Of a DNA stretch of 7,371 bases, positions 6,782 to 7,371 are shown one piece after another (position 1 is the first letter of the stretch; the number at the start of each line of letters is the position of its first letter). Below the pieces are notes generated by a model that did not search any database, had not been told where the DNA came from, and was given only the letters and a program-made list of their open reading frames with translations. The stretch is from JAZGDL01 sp036477795 (lineage in GTDB: Bacteria; Planctomycetota; Phycisphaerae; UBA1845), in contig JAZGDL010000030.1 in the NCBI GenBank assembly GCA_036477795.1, positions 1 through 7,371 of the forward strand. The letters run 5' to 3'. The position numbers were made by a program, and so were the translations under genes.

Positions 6782-7222
6782 CTAGGATGGGGCGGAGACA
6801 ACGGCTGGCTGTAAGTGTGTCTGGATCATCTCGATCAGCTTCTTGCGGTCGATCGGTTTGCTGGCGTAGTCGTCGCACCCGGCCTTGATGCACTTCTTGC
6901 GGTCGGTGGCCATCGCGTGCGCGGTGAGGGCGATGATCGGCCCGGTGTAGCCCTGTTGGCGAAGTCGGCCTGTGGCCTCGTAGCCATCCATGACCGGCAT
7001 CTGCATGTCCATTAAAATGACATCGAACGGGCGTGCTTCGTCGCGGGCGGCCAGCGCGGCTTCGAGCGCGAGCTTGCCGTTCTCCTTGACCATCACATCC
7101 GCCCCGGCTTTCTTCAAGACAAAGGAGATGAGACGCTGGTTGCCGCTTCTCGCTCGAAGGCACGAAACCGTCGCATCGTCAATCGGCCGGAGACGTCGCA
7201 CACAGATCCGTCGAGGATTCAC
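6782..7222 (-). pseudogene. Response-regulator receiver domain, N-terminally truncated
   Basis: The frame opens at GTG 7222 and ends with TAG at 6782 (146 codons). From N28 (7141) onward it is a receiver (REC) domain: NQRLISFVLKKAG helix, phosphoacceptor D72 in DVILMDMQMPVMDG, switch T100 in ALTAHAM, and K122 in SKPIDRKKL. This style is typical of the last domain of hybrid histidine kinases and of stand-alone receivers. The first beta strand and the acidic Glu/Asp pair that bind Mg2+ should precede N28. They are replaced by a basic, unrelated segment, and no trace of them appears in the other frames, so phosphorylation is doubtful. The open frame overlaps the CheW end (7179) by 44 bp in another frame. 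It could instead be the tail of a broken CheV-like (CheW plus receiver) protein. Receiver identity is secure; the start is not. Confidence 0.75.
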
Positions 7223-7371
7223 TACGCTTCGCGGCGGATGCGATGTCGATCAGCTCGTCCGTGGTCAGCACCTTGTCGATGTCCAGCAAAATCTTCACCG
7301 CGTCGCCGACCTTGCCCATGCCGAGGATGAACGAGGTATCCACGGAACCGCCCAGCGACGGAGGCGGCTCG
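7179..7371 (-). CDS. CheW-type chemotaxis coupling domain, C-terminal part (partial, enters from right edge)
   Basis: Sixty-three codons plus TGA (7181-7179) read from 7370. The stretch EPPPSLGGSVDTSFILGMGK, followed by VKILLDIDKVL, is characteristic of the C-terminal part of CheW domains, which link chemoreceptors to the kinase CheA in the cytoplasm. The rest of the protein lies beyond the window. After LTTDELIDIASAA the final 16 residues are low in similarity and could be a natural tail or read-through over a rearrangement junction. A CheW domain within CheV or a CheA-like protein is possible, because a receiver fragment follows on the same strand in another frame. Identity is strong despite the short length; cheW itself cannot be distinguished from a fused CheW domain here. 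Confidence 0.85.
   Translation of the reverse strand, partial: EPPPSLGGSVDTSFILGMGKVGDAVKILLDIDKVLTTDELIDIASAAKRSESSTDLCATSPAD

Noticed and set aside
6225..6785. 186-codon plus-strand open frame
   Set aside because: Mostly antisense to the recombinase remnant. Only the short FGVTKTPVVG part is meaningful, and it is described with the FG-GAP fragment.
6582..7163. 193-codon minus-strand open frame
   Set aside because: Out-of-frame shadow of the receiver domain; the product is Arg/Pro-rich without motifs.

Overview
The window most likely comes from a member of the Planctomycetota or a close relative. The evidence is protein style, not a marker gene. There is a very large, cysteine-rich secreted protein with EF-hand-like dockerin repeats, a pre-peptidase C-terminal (PPC)-like domain, and lectin-like beta modules of a type I know mainly from planctomycete secretomes. 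A remnant of an FG-GAP repeat protein lies nearby. GC content is moderately high in the coding DNA and lower in the intergenic stretch.

Layout. Positions 1-5266 hold one uninterrupted minus-strand reading frame of 1755 codons. It has a clear Shine-Dalgarno sequence and signal peptide, and it leaves the window at its C-terminus inside a dockerin motif. Every long plus-strand frame over it is antisense shadow. Positions 5281-5906 contain no convincing gene, but they carry a series of short, mostly perfect inverted repeats and a block of heptanucleotide repeats. Positions 5907-5980 encode a minus-strand tRNA-Arg(CCT) with a plausible promoter at 5999-6027.

Positions 6005-7222 look like a gene graveyard. 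They hold the C-terminal part of a tyrosine recombinase (minus), a frameshifted piece of an FG-GAP-type repeat protein (plus, antisense to the apparent N-terminal half of the recombinase frame), and the C-terminal receiver domain of a response regulator or hybrid kinase that lacks its first strand and acidic pair (minus). Positions 7179-7371 are the C-terminus of a CheW-type chemotaxis coupling domain (minus, entering from the right edge).

The genes do not form an obvious operon. The secreted protein is probably its own transcription unit and the tRNA has its own promoter. The CheW end and receiver piece suggest a chemotaxis or signalling locus to the right that was broken by rearrangement. 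I found no defence system, CRISPR array or intact mobile element. The most unusual items are the architecture of the giant secreted protein, the mosaic of truncated genes with sharp junctions beside the tRNA, and the dyad-rich intergenic region.
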